From CAYUCJ01 sp049282265 (GTDB taxonomy: Bacteria > Desulfobacterota > DSM-4660 > Desulfatiglandales > Desulfatiglandaceae): a stretch of 51,997 nucleotides of DNA. Below, in pieces: positions 41,295 to 49,896 of this stretch. Each line of letters opens with the position of its first letter. The stretch's first letter is position 1. Below the pieces are notes generated by a model. The model had not been told where the DNA came from. It saw only the letters and a list, made by a program, of their open reading frames with translations, and did no database searches. The position numbers were made by a program, and so were the translations under genes. Where the stretch lies: contig JBAPTR010000188.1 in NCBI GenBank assembly GCA_049282265.1, positions 1-51,997 on the forward strand, in the 5' to 3' direction.

Positions 41295-41774
41295 TCATGC
41301 AAAGATGTTGTCCAGGTCTTTCTCCACCTGTTGCTCACCGCAATTTCTCGCCAGGGAGATCTCCTTGACCAGAAGATTTCTCGCCGTGTCCAGCATCTTC
41401 CTCTCCCCGAACGACAGATCTTTTTCCAGTTTGAGCATCAGGAGATCCCTGTAGACTTCAGCAACCTCGAATGCCGATCCGGTCTTGATCTTCTCCATGT
41501 ATTCCCTGTAACGGCGATTCCAGGTCTGATTGTCTACGGGCAGATCCCGTTTTTTCAGAATGGAAAAGACCTTTGGGACTTCCCTTTGGCCGATGATTTC
41601 CCTCAGTCCCACATTATTGACATTATGTGTGGGAATCATGATGATCATGTCATTTTCGAGGATTCGCATTACATAAAAATCCTGGCAACATCCCGAAATT
41701 TCCTGGCTTTCGATCTTTTCGATGACGCCGACGCCGTGTGCCGGGTAGACAGCCAAATCACCTATGTTAAACAT
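41295..41774 (-). CDS. CarD family transcriptional regulator
   Basis: A 159-residue CarD/CdnL-type protein. MFNIGDLAVYPAHGVGVIEK begins the RNA-polymerase-interacting domain shared with the Mfd/TRCF RID. The rest (about 70-159) is the helical DNA-binding domain, including LPVDNQTWNRRYREYMEKIK. CdnL-type proteins stabilise open promoter complexes, often at rRNA promoters. ATG 41774 with GGGGGA upstream gives the family start. A perfect hairpin separates it from hppA. Confidence 0.9.
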   Translation of the reverse strand: MFNIGDLAVYPAHGVGVIEKIESQEISGCCQDFYVMRILENDMIIMIPTHNVNNVGLREIIGQREVPKVFSILKKRDLPVDNQTWNRRYREYMEKIKTGSAFEVAEVYRDLLMLKLEKDLSFGERKMLDTARNLLVKEISLARNCGEQQVEKDLDNIFA

Positions 41775-41823
41775 GAAATCCCCCATACGTCCAACTTGCA
41801 AGACAACCTCATCTAACAATAAT

Positions 41824-41854
41824 GGTGAGGAACGGGCATCACCCGTTCCTCACC
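41824..41854 (-). terminator. Strong hairpin between hppA and carD
   Basis: GGTGAGGAACGGG (41824-41836) pairs without mismatch with CCCGTTCCTCACC (41842-41854) around a 5-nt loop. It begins 8 bp after the hppA stop. On the minus strand ATTATTGTTAG follows, only moderately U-rich; a seven-A run adjoins the other side, so the U-run is better placed for plus-strand transcripts. Confidence 0.65.
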
Positions 41855-41862
41855 GAAAAAAA

Positions 41863-43932
41863 TTATCTCAAGAAATAACCAATCGCCGGTAAAAGCGGCG
41901 CAATAACCAAGGAAACCACGGACATCAATTTGATCAGGATGTTCATGGCCGGTCCTGACGTATCCTTGAAAGGATCGCCGACCGTATCGCCCACCACGGC
42001 GGCCTTGTGGTTGTCGGAACCTTTGCCGCCGAGATTCCCTTCTTCAATATACTTCTTGGCATTATCCCAGGCGCCACCGCCATTGGACATAAACAGCGCA
42101 AGGAATACGCCCATAATGGTAGCACCCAGCAGCATGCCGCCCAGGGTTTCTTTACCAAGCAAAAAGCCGACGGCTACCGGTGTGAGCACGGCGACCAGAC
42201 CGGGTGCAATCATTTCCTTCAAGGCAGACCCGGTAGCGATGGAAACGCAGGTTTTGGAATCCGGTTTGACACCTTCTTTCCCCTCGAGGAGTCCGGGAAT
42301 TTCCCTGAACTGCCGACGGATCTCTTCTACGATCTTGAAAGCGGCCTTGCCCACGGATGTCATGGTCATGGCGGCGCAAAGCATGGGAACAATTCCCCCG
42401 ATGAAGGCCCCGATGACGACCATCGGGTTCCTTATGTCAATGATCTTCAGACCTGCTGATTGCGCAAACGCAACAAACAGGGCCAGGGCCGTCAGGGCCG
42501 CAGAACCGATGGCAAAGCCTTTGCCGATGGCTGCCGTCGTGTTTCCAAGGGCATCGAGGCCGTCCGTTATCTTTCGGGTCTCGGGGCCCAGGCCCGCCAT
42601 TTCAGAAATGCCGCCCGCATTGTCCGCAATGGGGCCGTAGGCATCCACCGTCATAGTGGCTCCGACAGTGGCCAGCATGCCCACGGCGGAAAGGCCGATC
42701 CCGTAGATGCCGGCTGTTTGAAACCCGACAAAGGTGGCCACGCAGATACCGAGGACAGGGAGGTAGGTAGACTGCATCCCCACGGCCAGGCCTGCAATAA
42801 TCACGGTGGCAGCGCCGGTCTTTGACTGTTCGGCAATACGCTTGACCGGAGGTCCTGACGTATAGTACTCGGCCAGGAGCCCGATGGCGATCCCGCACAG
42901 CAGTCCCGAGAAGATGGCCCAGAAGGCGCCCATGGGCATCCCGAGAGACTTGGTCACAATAATGGTCAAGATGACAAAAACAATGGCCGCCACAAAGGTC
43001 GTATACCTGAGAGCCCCCGCGGGGTTCCCTTTCTGGAACAGCTTGATGGAAAAGACACCCACAAAAGAACTCAAAAGACCGATCATGACCACCAGGATCG
43101 GCATGGCCATGAATTTCAACTTGATCGCCGTTGCGGTCAAGCCCCCGAGCGTGGGAAAAGCCTTGACGAATGCTGCCAGCGTATCGGGAGTGTTGATACC
43201 GAGTGTCGCCGCTATGGCTATGGTGGCGATAACGGACCCCACAAATGACTCGAAGATGTCGGCACCCATGCCGGCGATATCACCCACGTTGTCGCCGACA
43301 TTGTCTGCGATAACACCCGGGTTTCTCGGGTCGTCCTCCGGAATACCGGCTTCCACTTTGCCCACCAGGTCAGCACCCACATCGGCCGCCTTGGTATAAA
43401 TACCGCCGGCCACACGGGCAAAGAGGGCGATGGAACTGGCCCCCATGGCAAAACCGTTGATATATTGCGCACTGTCCGGGCTTCCTCCGAACATCCAGAA
43501 CCAAAATCCCAGGCCCAGGACCCCGAGGCCCGCCACTGCCAGTCCCATGACGGATCCTGAAAAATAGGACACGTTGAGAGCGCCGGCCTGCCCTGATTTG
43601 TTGGCCGCTTCCGCTGTTCGGGAATTACCCCTGGTGGCGGCCGTCATGCCGGAGAATCCTGCGAGCATGGAACAGAAGGCGCCCGTCACGAAGGCGATGG
43701 CCGTCTTCCACGCGACCCCCCATCCCAGAAGGACAAACACGATCGCTATGAAAATAAGAAGAGCGGAATACTCTCTCTTTAAGAATGCCATTGCCCCCGA
43801 ATGGATGGCCTCTTCCAGTTCCTGCATCAGCGGATTGCCATTGGGCTGCTTCTTGACGTAGCCGTAGATCAGCCAAGCGATGATCAAACTCAGTATCCCT
43901 ATAAATGGAGCGTAAACAGTTAATCCCTGCAT
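41863..43932 (-). CDS. hppA: Membrane-bound ion-translocating pyrophosphatase (K+-dependent type by motif)
   Basis: A 689-residue, about 16-helix membrane PPase that couples hydrolysis of pyrophosphate to H+ or Na+ pumping. The PPi/Mg site is seen in PEDDPRNPGVIADNVGDNVGD, and the late block in GGAWDNAKKYIEEG and VVGDTVGDPFKDTSGPA. In GNTTAAIGKGF the positions diagnostic for potassium dependence are Ala and Gly (A467, G470), where K+-independent enzymes have Lys and Thr. So a K+-requiring enzyme is expected; Na+ and H+ pumping cannot be told apart this way. AGGAGG precedes ATG 43932. PPi from PHA-precursor activation and biosynthesis could be recovered here. Confidence 0.93.
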   Translation of the reverse strand: MQGLTVYAPFIGILSLIIAWLIYGYVKKQPNGNPLMQELEEAIHSGAMAFLKREYSALLIFIAIVFVLLGWGVAWKTAIAFVTGAFCSMLAGFSGMTAATRGNSRTAEAANKSGQAGALNVSYFSGSVMGLAVAGLGVLGLGFWFWMFGGSPDSAQYINGFAMGASSIALFARVAGGIYTKAADVGADLVGKVEAGIPEDDPRNPGVIADNVGDNVGDIAGMGADIFESFVGSVIATIAIAATLGINTPDTLAAFVKAFPTLGGLTATAIKLKFMAMPILVVMIGLLSSFVGVFSIKLFQKGNPAGALRYTTFVAAIVFVILTIIVTKSLGMPMGAFWAIFSGLLCGIAIGLLAEYYTSGPPVKRIAEQSKTGAATVIIAGLAVGMQSTYLPVLGICVATFVGFQTAGIYGIGLSAVGMLATVGATMTVDAYGPIADNAGGISEMAGLGPETRKITDGLDALGNTTAAIGKGFAIGSAALTALALFVAFAQSAGLKIIDIRNPMVVIGAFIGGIVPMLCAAMTMTSVGKAAFKIVEEIRRQFREIPGLLEGKEGVKPDSKTCVSIATGSALKEMIAPGLVAVLTPVAVGFLLGKETLGGMLLGATIMGVFLALFMSNGGGAWDNAKKYIEEGNLGGKGSDNHKAAVVGDTVGDPFKDTSGPAMNILIKLMSVVSLVIAPLLPAIGYFLR

Positions 43933-43946
43933 CAGATTCTTACCTC

Positions 43947-44522
43947 CTAGTTTGCGAAATCCTGACAATTCATAGTATTCATTGCCGATTCAATGCCTTC
44001 TAAAACGAACAATTCACATGTGCGAACCGCCCCCTGGACAACCCGATCGATCACGTCCTTCTGGTCCCTGTAAAATGGAGCAAGAACGAAATCTTCGACG
44101 GGCTCATCATATCGAGGGCGTCCAATGCCTATCTTCAAACGGGGGAAGTCCCCGGTTCCAAGATGCCGGATGAGGGAGACCATGCCCTTGTGTCCCCCTG
44201 AACCGCCCTTTCTCACAACCTTGATCTTCCCCACCGGAAGGTCCAGATCATCATGAATGACCAGGATGCTTCCATAATCCACGTCATAGTAGTCGGTGAA
44301 TGCCCTGACCGCATTTCCGCTCAGGTTCATGAAGGTCTCCGGACAAAGGAGTAAAGCCGTTTTCCCCTGGATGACCGTTCGGGTGTGCCTGGATTGGAAA
44401 CGTCGCCGGGTCAAACCAATACCCAGCTCCCGGCTCCAACGGAGAATCACCTGAAAGCCGATGTTGTGCCGGGTATTTTCATATACCGGCCCCGGGTTGC
44501 CAAGGCCCACAATCAAATACAC
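43947..44522 (-). CDS. pth: Peptidyl-tRNA hydrolase
   Basis: A 191-residue hydrolase that frees tRNA from prematurely released peptidyl-tRNA. The N-terminal LIVGLGNPGPVYENTRHNIG contains the conserved Asn and the catalytic His (H19). PETFMNLSG, VIHDDLDLPVGKIKV and GSGGHKGMVSLIRHL are the remaining family blocks. It lies 27 bp downstream of rplY, the usual rplY-pth pair. Confidence 0.95.
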   Translation of the reverse strand: MYLIVGLGNPGPVYENTRHNIGFQVILRWSRELGIGLTRRRFQSRHTRTVIQGKTALLLCPETFMNLSGNAVRAFTDYYDVDYGSILVIHDDLDLPVGKIKVVRKGGSGGHKGMVSLIRHLGTGDFPRLKIGIGRPRYDEPVEDFVLAPFYRDQKDVIDRVVQGAVRTCELFVLEGIESAMNTMNCQDFAN

Positions 44523-44549
44523 TTCAATAAAGCCTCCTTCACCTCCTTT

Positions 44550-45206
44550 CTATTCAGTCTCTGATTCTTCGGCACCCGTCTCTTCCGACTCGGCCGTAAT
44601 TTCCGCTGCTTCCTCTTCCTCGACCTCTTCCACTTCCGCCACGGTGGGTGCCGCGATGACCGCCACGGCCAAATGGGCATCATCCATGGCCCTCATCCCC
44701 TCAGGAAGCCGGATATCTCCCAAATGCAGCGTATCGCCGATATCAAGGTTGGAGATATCCACCTCAATGGTATTGGTCAGTTTTCCCGGAAGGCACGTTA
44801 CCATCAGTTCTCTTCGGATATTCTCCAGTATACCGCCGTTGGTTACGCCGACGGCCGTTCCTGTAAGCTCGATCGCAACGTTGACGGTGACCTCCTTGTC
44901 CATGGAGACCTCGAAAAAATCCGCGTGAAGATAGGAGTTCTCAACGGGATCGCTCTGTAATTCCTTGAGCATGGCCATCTTGGTCCGGTTCCCGTCTTTG
45001 GCCTGGATCTCGAGATTGAACAGGGTATTTTCACCTGAACCACCCTGTATGATTTTCTCGAAATCACTGTAGTTCAGCGTAAGCATGGTGGTTTCCGCCC
45101 CCGGGCCATAAAAGATGGCCGGGAGCTGGTCATTTCTTCTGAGTTTCCTGGCTGCCCCTTTTCCAGTTTGCTCTCTTGTCTGGGCAACTAATACGGGTTG
45201 ATCCAT
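44550..45206 (-). CDS. rplY: 50S ribosomal protein L25 / general stress protein Ctc
   Basis: A 218-residue long-form L25 (CTC). The N-terminal 5S-rRNA-binding domain (EQTGKGAARKLRRNDQLPAI, FYGPGAETTMLTL) is followed by the TL5-type beta domain (VTVNVAIELTGTAVGVTNGG, DTLHLGDIRLPEGM). An acidic Glu-rich tail closes it (about 190-218). AAGGA precedes the ATG. The 360 bp upstream hold its probable regulatory region. Confidence 0.93.
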   Translation of the reverse strand: MDQPVLVAQTREQTGKGAARKLRRNDQLPAIFYGPGAETTMLTLNYSDFEKIIQGGSGENTLFNLEIQAKDGNRTKMAMLKELQSDPVENSYLHADFFEVSMDKEVTVNVAIELTGTAVGVTNGGILENIRRELMVTCLPGKLTNTIEVDISNLDIGDTLHLGDIRLPEGMRAMDDAHLAVAVIAAPTVAEVEEVEEEEAAEITAESEETGAEESETE

Positions 45207-45569
45207 TGCTTTCCTCCAAAGTTTATGACTTTTCGTTCCGGGCTTCCGGCTTCACCGCAAAGCCGCAAAGAACGCAAAGAAAGATATTTTATCAAAATTC
45301 CTGAGAGGGGGATTTTGATAGAAATGTTTTCGATCAAAATATGAATATTTCTATTCTACCCGAAGGGCCTGCTGTACAGTATTCCCCCCCCCTCTCAGGG
45401 GAAAATACCATAGAAAAACTTTGCATCCTCCGCGCCTTGAATGAGCGGAGTGAACGGGCGGTAAATTCGTTTTTCCAGTTGAATATGGCGCCCGTTGGAA
45501 TGGCCCAACGAACTAATAAAATTTTTCACAAACTATCGCAAAAAAATACCCGCCGGGGTGGGCTCATCC
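45207..45569. other. Intergenic region with long-range inverted repeats between prs and rplY
   Basis: No gene is visible. CCTGAGAGGGGG (about 45300-45311) is complementary to CCCCCTCTCAGG (about 45387-45399) across roughly 75 bp. TATCAAAAT and ATTTTGATA pairs lie at 45290-45330. A CGCAAAGCCGCAAAGAACGCAAAG direct-repeat stretch lies near 45256-45281 in units of about 9-10 bp. The region may contain the rplY promoter or an attenuator. Confidence 0.4.
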
Positions 45570-46499
45570 CTACACAAAGAGGGTGCTTACCGAATGTGAG
45601 TTGTATATCCTCTTGATGGTCTCTCCCAGAAGCTCGGCCACGGAGAGGACGATCACCTTGTCCAACTTCTCGGCACCGTTTTTCAAGGGAATGGTATTGG
45701 TGACCACCAGCTTGTTGATGGGCGAAGAAGCAATCCGCTCAAGGGCCGGACCGGAAAGAACGGGGTGCGTACAGCAGGCATAGATCTCTGTGGCCCCCCT
45801 GTTTATCAGGGCGACCGCGGCCTGGGTCAGAGTCCCGGCGGTATCCACCATATCATCCAGGATAATCGCCTGCCTCCCCTCCACTTCACCGATGATATTC
45901 ATGGCCTGGGCCACATTGGGGGCCTCTCGCCTCTTATCGATGATGGCGATGGACGCATTCAATCTTTTGGCAAAGGCCCTGGCCCTTTCCACTCCCCCGG
46001 CATCGGGCGAGACGATCACCAGATGGTTCTTGAAATGGGTCTGAATATGATTCAGAAGGATGGGAGCAGCGAAAATATTGTCCACGGGTATGTTGAAATA
46101 TCCCTGGATCTGTCCCGCATGAAGATCCATGGACACAACCCTGCTCGCCCCGGCCACGGTGATGAGATCGGCCACAAGCTTCGCGCTGATGGGAACACGG
46201 GGCTTGACTTTCCTGTCCTGGCGACCATACCCATAATAGGGAATAATCGCAGTGATGCGCTTGGCGGACGCCCTCCTGAGGGCATCCATGATAATCAGCA
46301 GCTGCATCAGGTTATCGTTGACAGGAGTGGAGGTGGACTGGAGGACAAAGACATCCTTACCCCGGATATTCTCGTTTATCTCTACCTGCGTCTCTCCATC
46401 GCTGAAGGTCCCCGCCATGATCTTTCCCGGCTCCACGCCGAGATAGTCGCACACTTCCAAGGTCAGGGCAGGGTTGGACGTTCCGCCAAATAATTTCAT
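45570..46499 (-). CDS. prs: Ribose-phosphate pyrophosphokinase
   Basis: A 309-residue class I PRPP synthase, which joins ribose 5-phosphate and ATP to give PRPP for nucleotide, His and Trp synthesis. MKLFGGTSNPALT opens the protein. IPYYGYGRQDRKVKPRVPIS is the flexible ATP loop, and the PRPP-binding motif is AIILDDMVDTAGTLTQAA. ATG 46499 fits the family start; a TTG at 46517 is in frame but less likely. It follows tRNA-Gln and ispE on the same strand, a frequent order. Confidence 0.94.
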   Translation of the reverse strand: MKLFGGTSNPALTLEVCDYLGVEPGKIMAGTFSDGETQVEINENIRGKDVFVLQSTSTPVNDNLMQLLIIMDALRRASAKRITAIIPYYGYGRQDRKVKPRVPISAKLVADLITVAGASRVVSMDLHAGQIQGYFNIPVDNIFAAPILLNHIQTHFKNHLVIVSPDAGGVERARAFAKRLNASIAIIDKRREAPNVAQAMNIIGEVEGRQAIILDDMVDTAGTLTQAAVALINRGATEIYACCTHPVLSGPALERIASSPINKLVVTNTIPLKNGAEKLDKVIVLSVAELLGETIKRIYNSHSVSTLFV

Positions 46500-46584
46500 A
46501 TCAGGGTTCAATGTCAAAAGGTTCTCTTTCCAAAAAGGTCACCATCGCACCTGTGGATGGACTTTTCATAATGCATAAGAATAA

Positions 46585-46659
46585 TGGCTGGGGTGGGAGG
46601 ATTCGAACCTCCGAATGCGGGCTCCAAAAGCCCGTGTCTTACCGCTTGACGACACCCCA
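46585..46659 (-). tRNA. tRNA-Gln (anticodon UUG)
   Basis: A 75-nt cloverleaf with encoded CCA. The acceptor stem TGGGGTG/CACCCCA is perfect with discriminator G. The anticodon loop CTTTTGGA carries TTG. The T-arm reads GGAGGTTCGAATCCTCC, and the D-arm is GTCAAGCGGTAAGAC. Confidence 0.96.
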
Positions 46660-46685
46660 ATCTGATGGAATCGCAAGAAAATCCG

Positions 46686-47618
46686 CTACACTCGCAAACC
46701 GGCTGCTTTATATGGAGCGGCAACAAACACCTTTCCCGGACGCCGGCAAGAAACGGCCTTTTTTGCCTTTTTCGCAGCCTCTTCAGACCGGAACACACCG
46801 AAAACGCTCGGCCCGCTTCCGCTCATGAGTGCACCCTCCGCACCCGTTTCCATCAACAATTTCTTGATGGCATCGATCACCGGGTAATGGGCCACCGTCA
46901 CTGTTTCCAGATCGTTTTCAAGCAGGGACCGGATGTCAGGTCGGTCCTTTTTTAAGGAAGCAAGTATAGTGTCATATTCGTGATTTGTCAACTCTAATCG
47001 CTGCGTATCCGGCTGGCCGGAATTTGCGGTGGACGGGGTGGCGTTCATTTCAAGACGATCATAGACCCATGCCGTGGATATGGCCAGGGGTGGTGTGACA
47101 ATGACATACCAGAATGGAGGCCAATAGTTGATGGGTTCAAGAACCTCGCCCACTCCCGTGGCCAGGGACGGACGGTTGTGGAGAAAGAAGGGGACATCGG
47201 CCCCGAGACCCAGCGCCACATCAGACATTTCAAACCCGGACAGAGGGGTCCCGTGCATACGGTTCAATGTCATCAAGGTGGCAGCGGCATCGCTGCTCCC
47301 GCCACCGAGGCCGGCCGCAACCGGGATCTGTTTGCGAAGTGAAATGGAGAGGGCAGGCTCCCCGCCGATTCTGGCGAAAAAGGCCCGGGCGGCCCGAAAC
47401 ACGAGATTCTCCTCGTTTTCGGGCACTCCAGTGCCCTCACAGGAAAGGGTGATCCCTGGAGGCCCGGGGAAAAAATCCAGCGTATCGAAGATGCCTACAG
47501 GCACCATAAGGGAGACGAGATCATGGTATCCGTCCGGTCTCAGGCCCACGACCTTGAGGCGGATGTTGAGCTTCGCAGGGGTTCGAACGGTGGCCCCGGT
47601 TATTAAAGGGGGACTCAA
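46686..47618 (-). CDS. ispE: 4-diphosphocytidyl-2-C-methyl-D-erythritol kinase
   Basis: A 310-residue GHMP kinase of the MEP isoprenoid pathway. The substrate-binding N-terminus is TPAKLNIRLKVVGLRPDGYH, with the catalytic Lys and the family His. The glycine-rich ATP loop is IPVAAGLGGGSSDAAATL. The third GHMP motif is LMSGSGPSVFGVF. It lies 26 bp upstream of tRNA-Gln and just after the protease gene. Confidence 0.94.
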   Translation of the reverse strand: MSPPLITGATVRTPAKLNIRLKVVGLRPDGYHDLVSLMVPVGIFDTLDFFPGPPGITLSCEGTGVPENEENLVFRAARAFFARIGGEPALSISLRKQIPVAAGLGGGSSDAAATLMTLNRMHGTPLSGFEMSDVALGLGADVPFFLHNRPSLATGVGEVLEPINYWPPFWYVIVTPPLAISTAWVYDRLEMNATPSTANSGQPDTQRLELTNHEYDTILASLKKDRPDIRSLLENDLETVTVAHYPVIDAIKKLLMETGAEGALMSGSGPSVFGVFRSEEAAKKAKKAVSCRRPGKVFVAAPYKAAGLRV

Positions 47619-47624
47619 GGCCGG

Positions 47625-49082
47625 CTACTCCCAGATCTTAAGGGTCAGATAGAGAGTTGTTCCCCCACGTTTCACCAGGAAAAGGACGGTATCGCCTTTT
47701 TCATAGCCTCCGATCTTTTTGTTGAAAATCTCGAGGGTCTCGACCGGTTTCCGATCCACCTCCAGAATCATATCGCCCATCTTCAGGCCGGCCTCGTCGG
47801 CCGGCGTGTTTTTTTCCACTCCGGTCACGACCAGGCCGCTCTTTTCCTTGAGCCCCATGTCCCTGGCAAGCTTTGGGGTCAGTTCTTCCACGGTCATGCC
47901 CAGATTCGGCTCTCTTTCCAGCGGTACGGCAACCTTTGTTTCCTCTTTCAGCCTGCTGATCTTCACCTTGAAGGCCTTTTCCCTGCCGTCCCGAACCACC
48001 AGCACTTCCACCCGTTTACCAATGGGGGTTGTTCCCACCAGGTAGGGGAGATCGTTCATCTCCTTGATGTCCTTTCCATCGAATGAAAGGATGACGTCAC
48101 CCCGCTTGATACCGGCCTTTTCCGCCGGACCACCGGCCGTCACATCCGCCACCAGGGCACCTTTGTCTGTCTTCAGACCGAGCTTTTCTTTCAGGTCGGG
48201 GGTGATCTGCTGAATCATCACACCCAGCCAACCGCGAATCACTTCGCCCTTCTCGAGCTGTGGAAGCAGATCTTTGGCCATGTTCACGGGGATCGCAAAC
48301 CCTATGCCGATGCTTCCTCCGCTCTGGGAAAAGATGGCCGTGTTGATGCCGATCACCTCGCCCGAAGTGTTCAGGAGCGGCCCTCCGCTGTTGCCGGGAT
48401 TGATGGAGGCATCGGTCTGGATAAAATTGTCATAGGAACCGGCCCCGATATGACGGTACTTTGCACTGACGATGCCGGCCGTCACCGTGCTCCCCAGACC
48501 ATAGGGGTTCCCGATGGCCACCACCCAGTCTCCCACCTCCAGCTTGTCGGAATCCCCGAGGGGCAGGGGCTTCAGGGGACCGGCGCCCTTGATGCGTATC
48601 AGTGCAAGATCCGTCTTGGGATCGCGACCCACCAGCCCTGCCTTGAATTCCCTGTCGTCTGCCAGCCTTACCTTGATCTCGTCGGTCTTTTCCACAACGT
48701 GATTGTTGGTGAGGATATAGCCTTTTTCATTGATGATAAAACCGGAACCCAGACTTTTCTGCCTGAAATTCTCGGGCAGCCGGTTCCCAAAAAACCGGTC
48801 GAAAAAATCCTTGAAAGGGTCGTCGGGGCCGAAGGGTTTCCGGAAGTGAAAGGGGGTACCGCTCCGCCCCTTGATGGTCTTGACCGTGCTGATGTTGACC
48901 ACGGATGGACGCACCTTCTTGGCCAGTTCCGAAAAGGATCCCGGCGCGCCGGGGAGCAGGGACGTGGTCTGGGCCCCGGCAACCGGGGCCAGGGTCGTCA
49001 AAAAGGCCATTGTAACAGCCAATGCGAGACAGGCTGAGGCGTGGACGGCACGGTACGTAGCCGTCATTTTGTCTTGGGTCAT
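47625..49082 (-). CDS. Periplasmic Do/DegQ-type serine protease
   Basis: A 485-residue HtrA protease. A long signal peptide (about 1-37, ending AGAQ) is followed by a trypsin-like domain with H128 (TNNHVV), D158 (TDLALIRI) and S232 (NPGNSGGPL), then two PDZ domains (about 275-365 and 395-480). PDZ regulation and periplasmic quality control are typical. The Phe/Pro-rich loop after the first strand (FHFRKPFGPDDPFKDFFDRF) is the LA loop that stabilises the trimer or closed form. AAGGAGA precedes the ATG. The gene ends 6 bp before the ispE start. Confidence 0.93.
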   Translation of the reverse strand: MTQDKMTATYRAVHASACLALAVTMAFLTTLAPVAGAQTTSLLPGAPGSFSELAKKVRPSVVNISTVKTIKGRSGTPFHFRKPFGPDDPFKDFFDRFFGNRLPENFRQKSLGSGFIINEKGYILTNNHVVEKTDEIKVRLADDREFKAGLVGRDPKTDLALIRIKGAGPLKPLPLGDSDKLEVGDWVVAIGNPYGLGSTVTAGIVSAKYRHIGAGSYDNFIQTDASINPGNSGGPLLNTSGEVIGINTAIFSQSGGSIGIGFAIPVNMAKDLLPQLEKGEVIRGWLGVMIQQITPDLKEKLGLKTDKGALVADVTAGGPAEKAGIKRGDVILSFDGKDIKEMNDLPYLVGTTPIGKRVEVLVVRDGREKAFKVKISRLKEETKVAVPLEREPNLGMTVEELTPKLARDMGLKEKSGLVVTGVEKNTPADEAGLKMGDMILEVDRKPVETLEIFNKKIGGYEKGDTVLFLVKRGGTTLYLTLKIWE

Positions 49083-49096
49083 TCAGTGTCTCCTTC

Positions 49097-49492
49097 TTAT
49101 TCAGCGGCCTTCACGTACCTCCAGCGAAGGTCGGTCAGGACGCTATCAATGAATTTGGCTTCGTCATCGCTGAGATTGCCTTTTGTCTTTTTCTCAAGCA
49201 TAGCGATGGTATCGATGGCGTGTTTGGCCAGGGGCAGGTCTTTTTTCTTCTCGTTCGTCTGGGGGTCGGCAATTTCCCCCAGGTGGAACAGGGCCGAGGA
49301 ACTGAGGCTGAAAATCAAGGAACTGAAATTGATCTCCGGGAGCGGCGGGGATTCTTGTTTCTTTTTCGCCTCGGCCCGGGGTGCTCCCTCCCGCTTTTCT
49401 TCTTTTTCCGGTTCCTTTTCCTTCATCTCGCCCTTTTCATCAAAGGACCGCCGATCCTTGACCACAAACCCTTTTTCTTCCTGTTCTGTCAT
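49097..49492 (-). CDS. DUF1844 domain protein
   Basis: A 131-residue cytoplasmic protein. The first 55 residues are charged and low-complexity (EKEPEKEEKREGAPRAEAKK). The DUF1844 domain follows: PEINFSSLIFSLSSSALFHL, GEIADPQTNEKKKDLPLAK, and ML-x-KTKGNLSDDEAKFIDSV. Function is unknown; the family is common in Desulfobacterota. AAGGAGTGA fixes ATG 49492, shortening a frame that is open from 49600. It lies 15 bp upstream of the protease gene. Confidence 0.85.
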   Translation of the reverse strand: MTEQEEKGFVVKDRRSFDEKGEMKEKEPEKEEKREGAPRAEAKKKQESPPLPEINFSSLIFSLSSSALFHLGEIADPQTNEKKKDLPLAKHAIDTIAMLEKKTKGNLSDDEAKFIDSVLTDLRWRYVKAAE

Positions 49493-49611
49493 CTCATTCA
49501 CTCCTTCAACGATAATTTTCACCAGTAGAGTCACCAGAGGACGCAGAGCAAAGCCTTCTTGCCCGATCGCGAGAAGCCGATCGGACAAGACACCATTCAC
49601 TGATCCAAGGG

Positions 49612-49895
49612 TGATGAAATCACAAAAAGTCCGGTCTTCTGGACTTACGACGAAGTCGCGTTATTCACCGGATCTCAGGAGGAGAACCTGAGGGTCTTTT
49701 TGGACGCTTTCTCATAGTGCACTTGGCATCCAACCACAACATGGACGGCTATTTGGGGTTCAGGCCTCCATAGGCCTGGCGCTCTCTAATGGCCACCTTT
49801 TAACCCCAAATAGGCGTCCATTTCCTCCGGGGTGTTTAGAAAGCGTCCGAAAAAGAGTGTCAGGTTCTCCTCCACTTCGTTCCTCATAGGTCGTC
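49612..49895 (-). repeat. Structured palindromic repeat element, copy D (inverted, left end truncated)
   Basis: Same family in inverted orientation. The outer arms TTTTTGGACGCTTTCT (49697-49712) and AGAAAGCGTCCGAAAAA (49838-49854) pair nearly perfectly, yet their sequence differs from copies A and B: both arms have changed. The inner arms are GGACGGCTATTTGGGGTT (49743-49760) and AACCCCAAATAGGCGTCC (49802-49819); the loop between them is diverged. The shared block is seen as its complement at about 49710-49729. One terminus, TGATGAAATCACAAAAAGTC, is at 49612-49631; the other is absent and the element runs up to the serA stop codon at 49897. Confidence 0.85.
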
Positions 49896-49896
49896 G

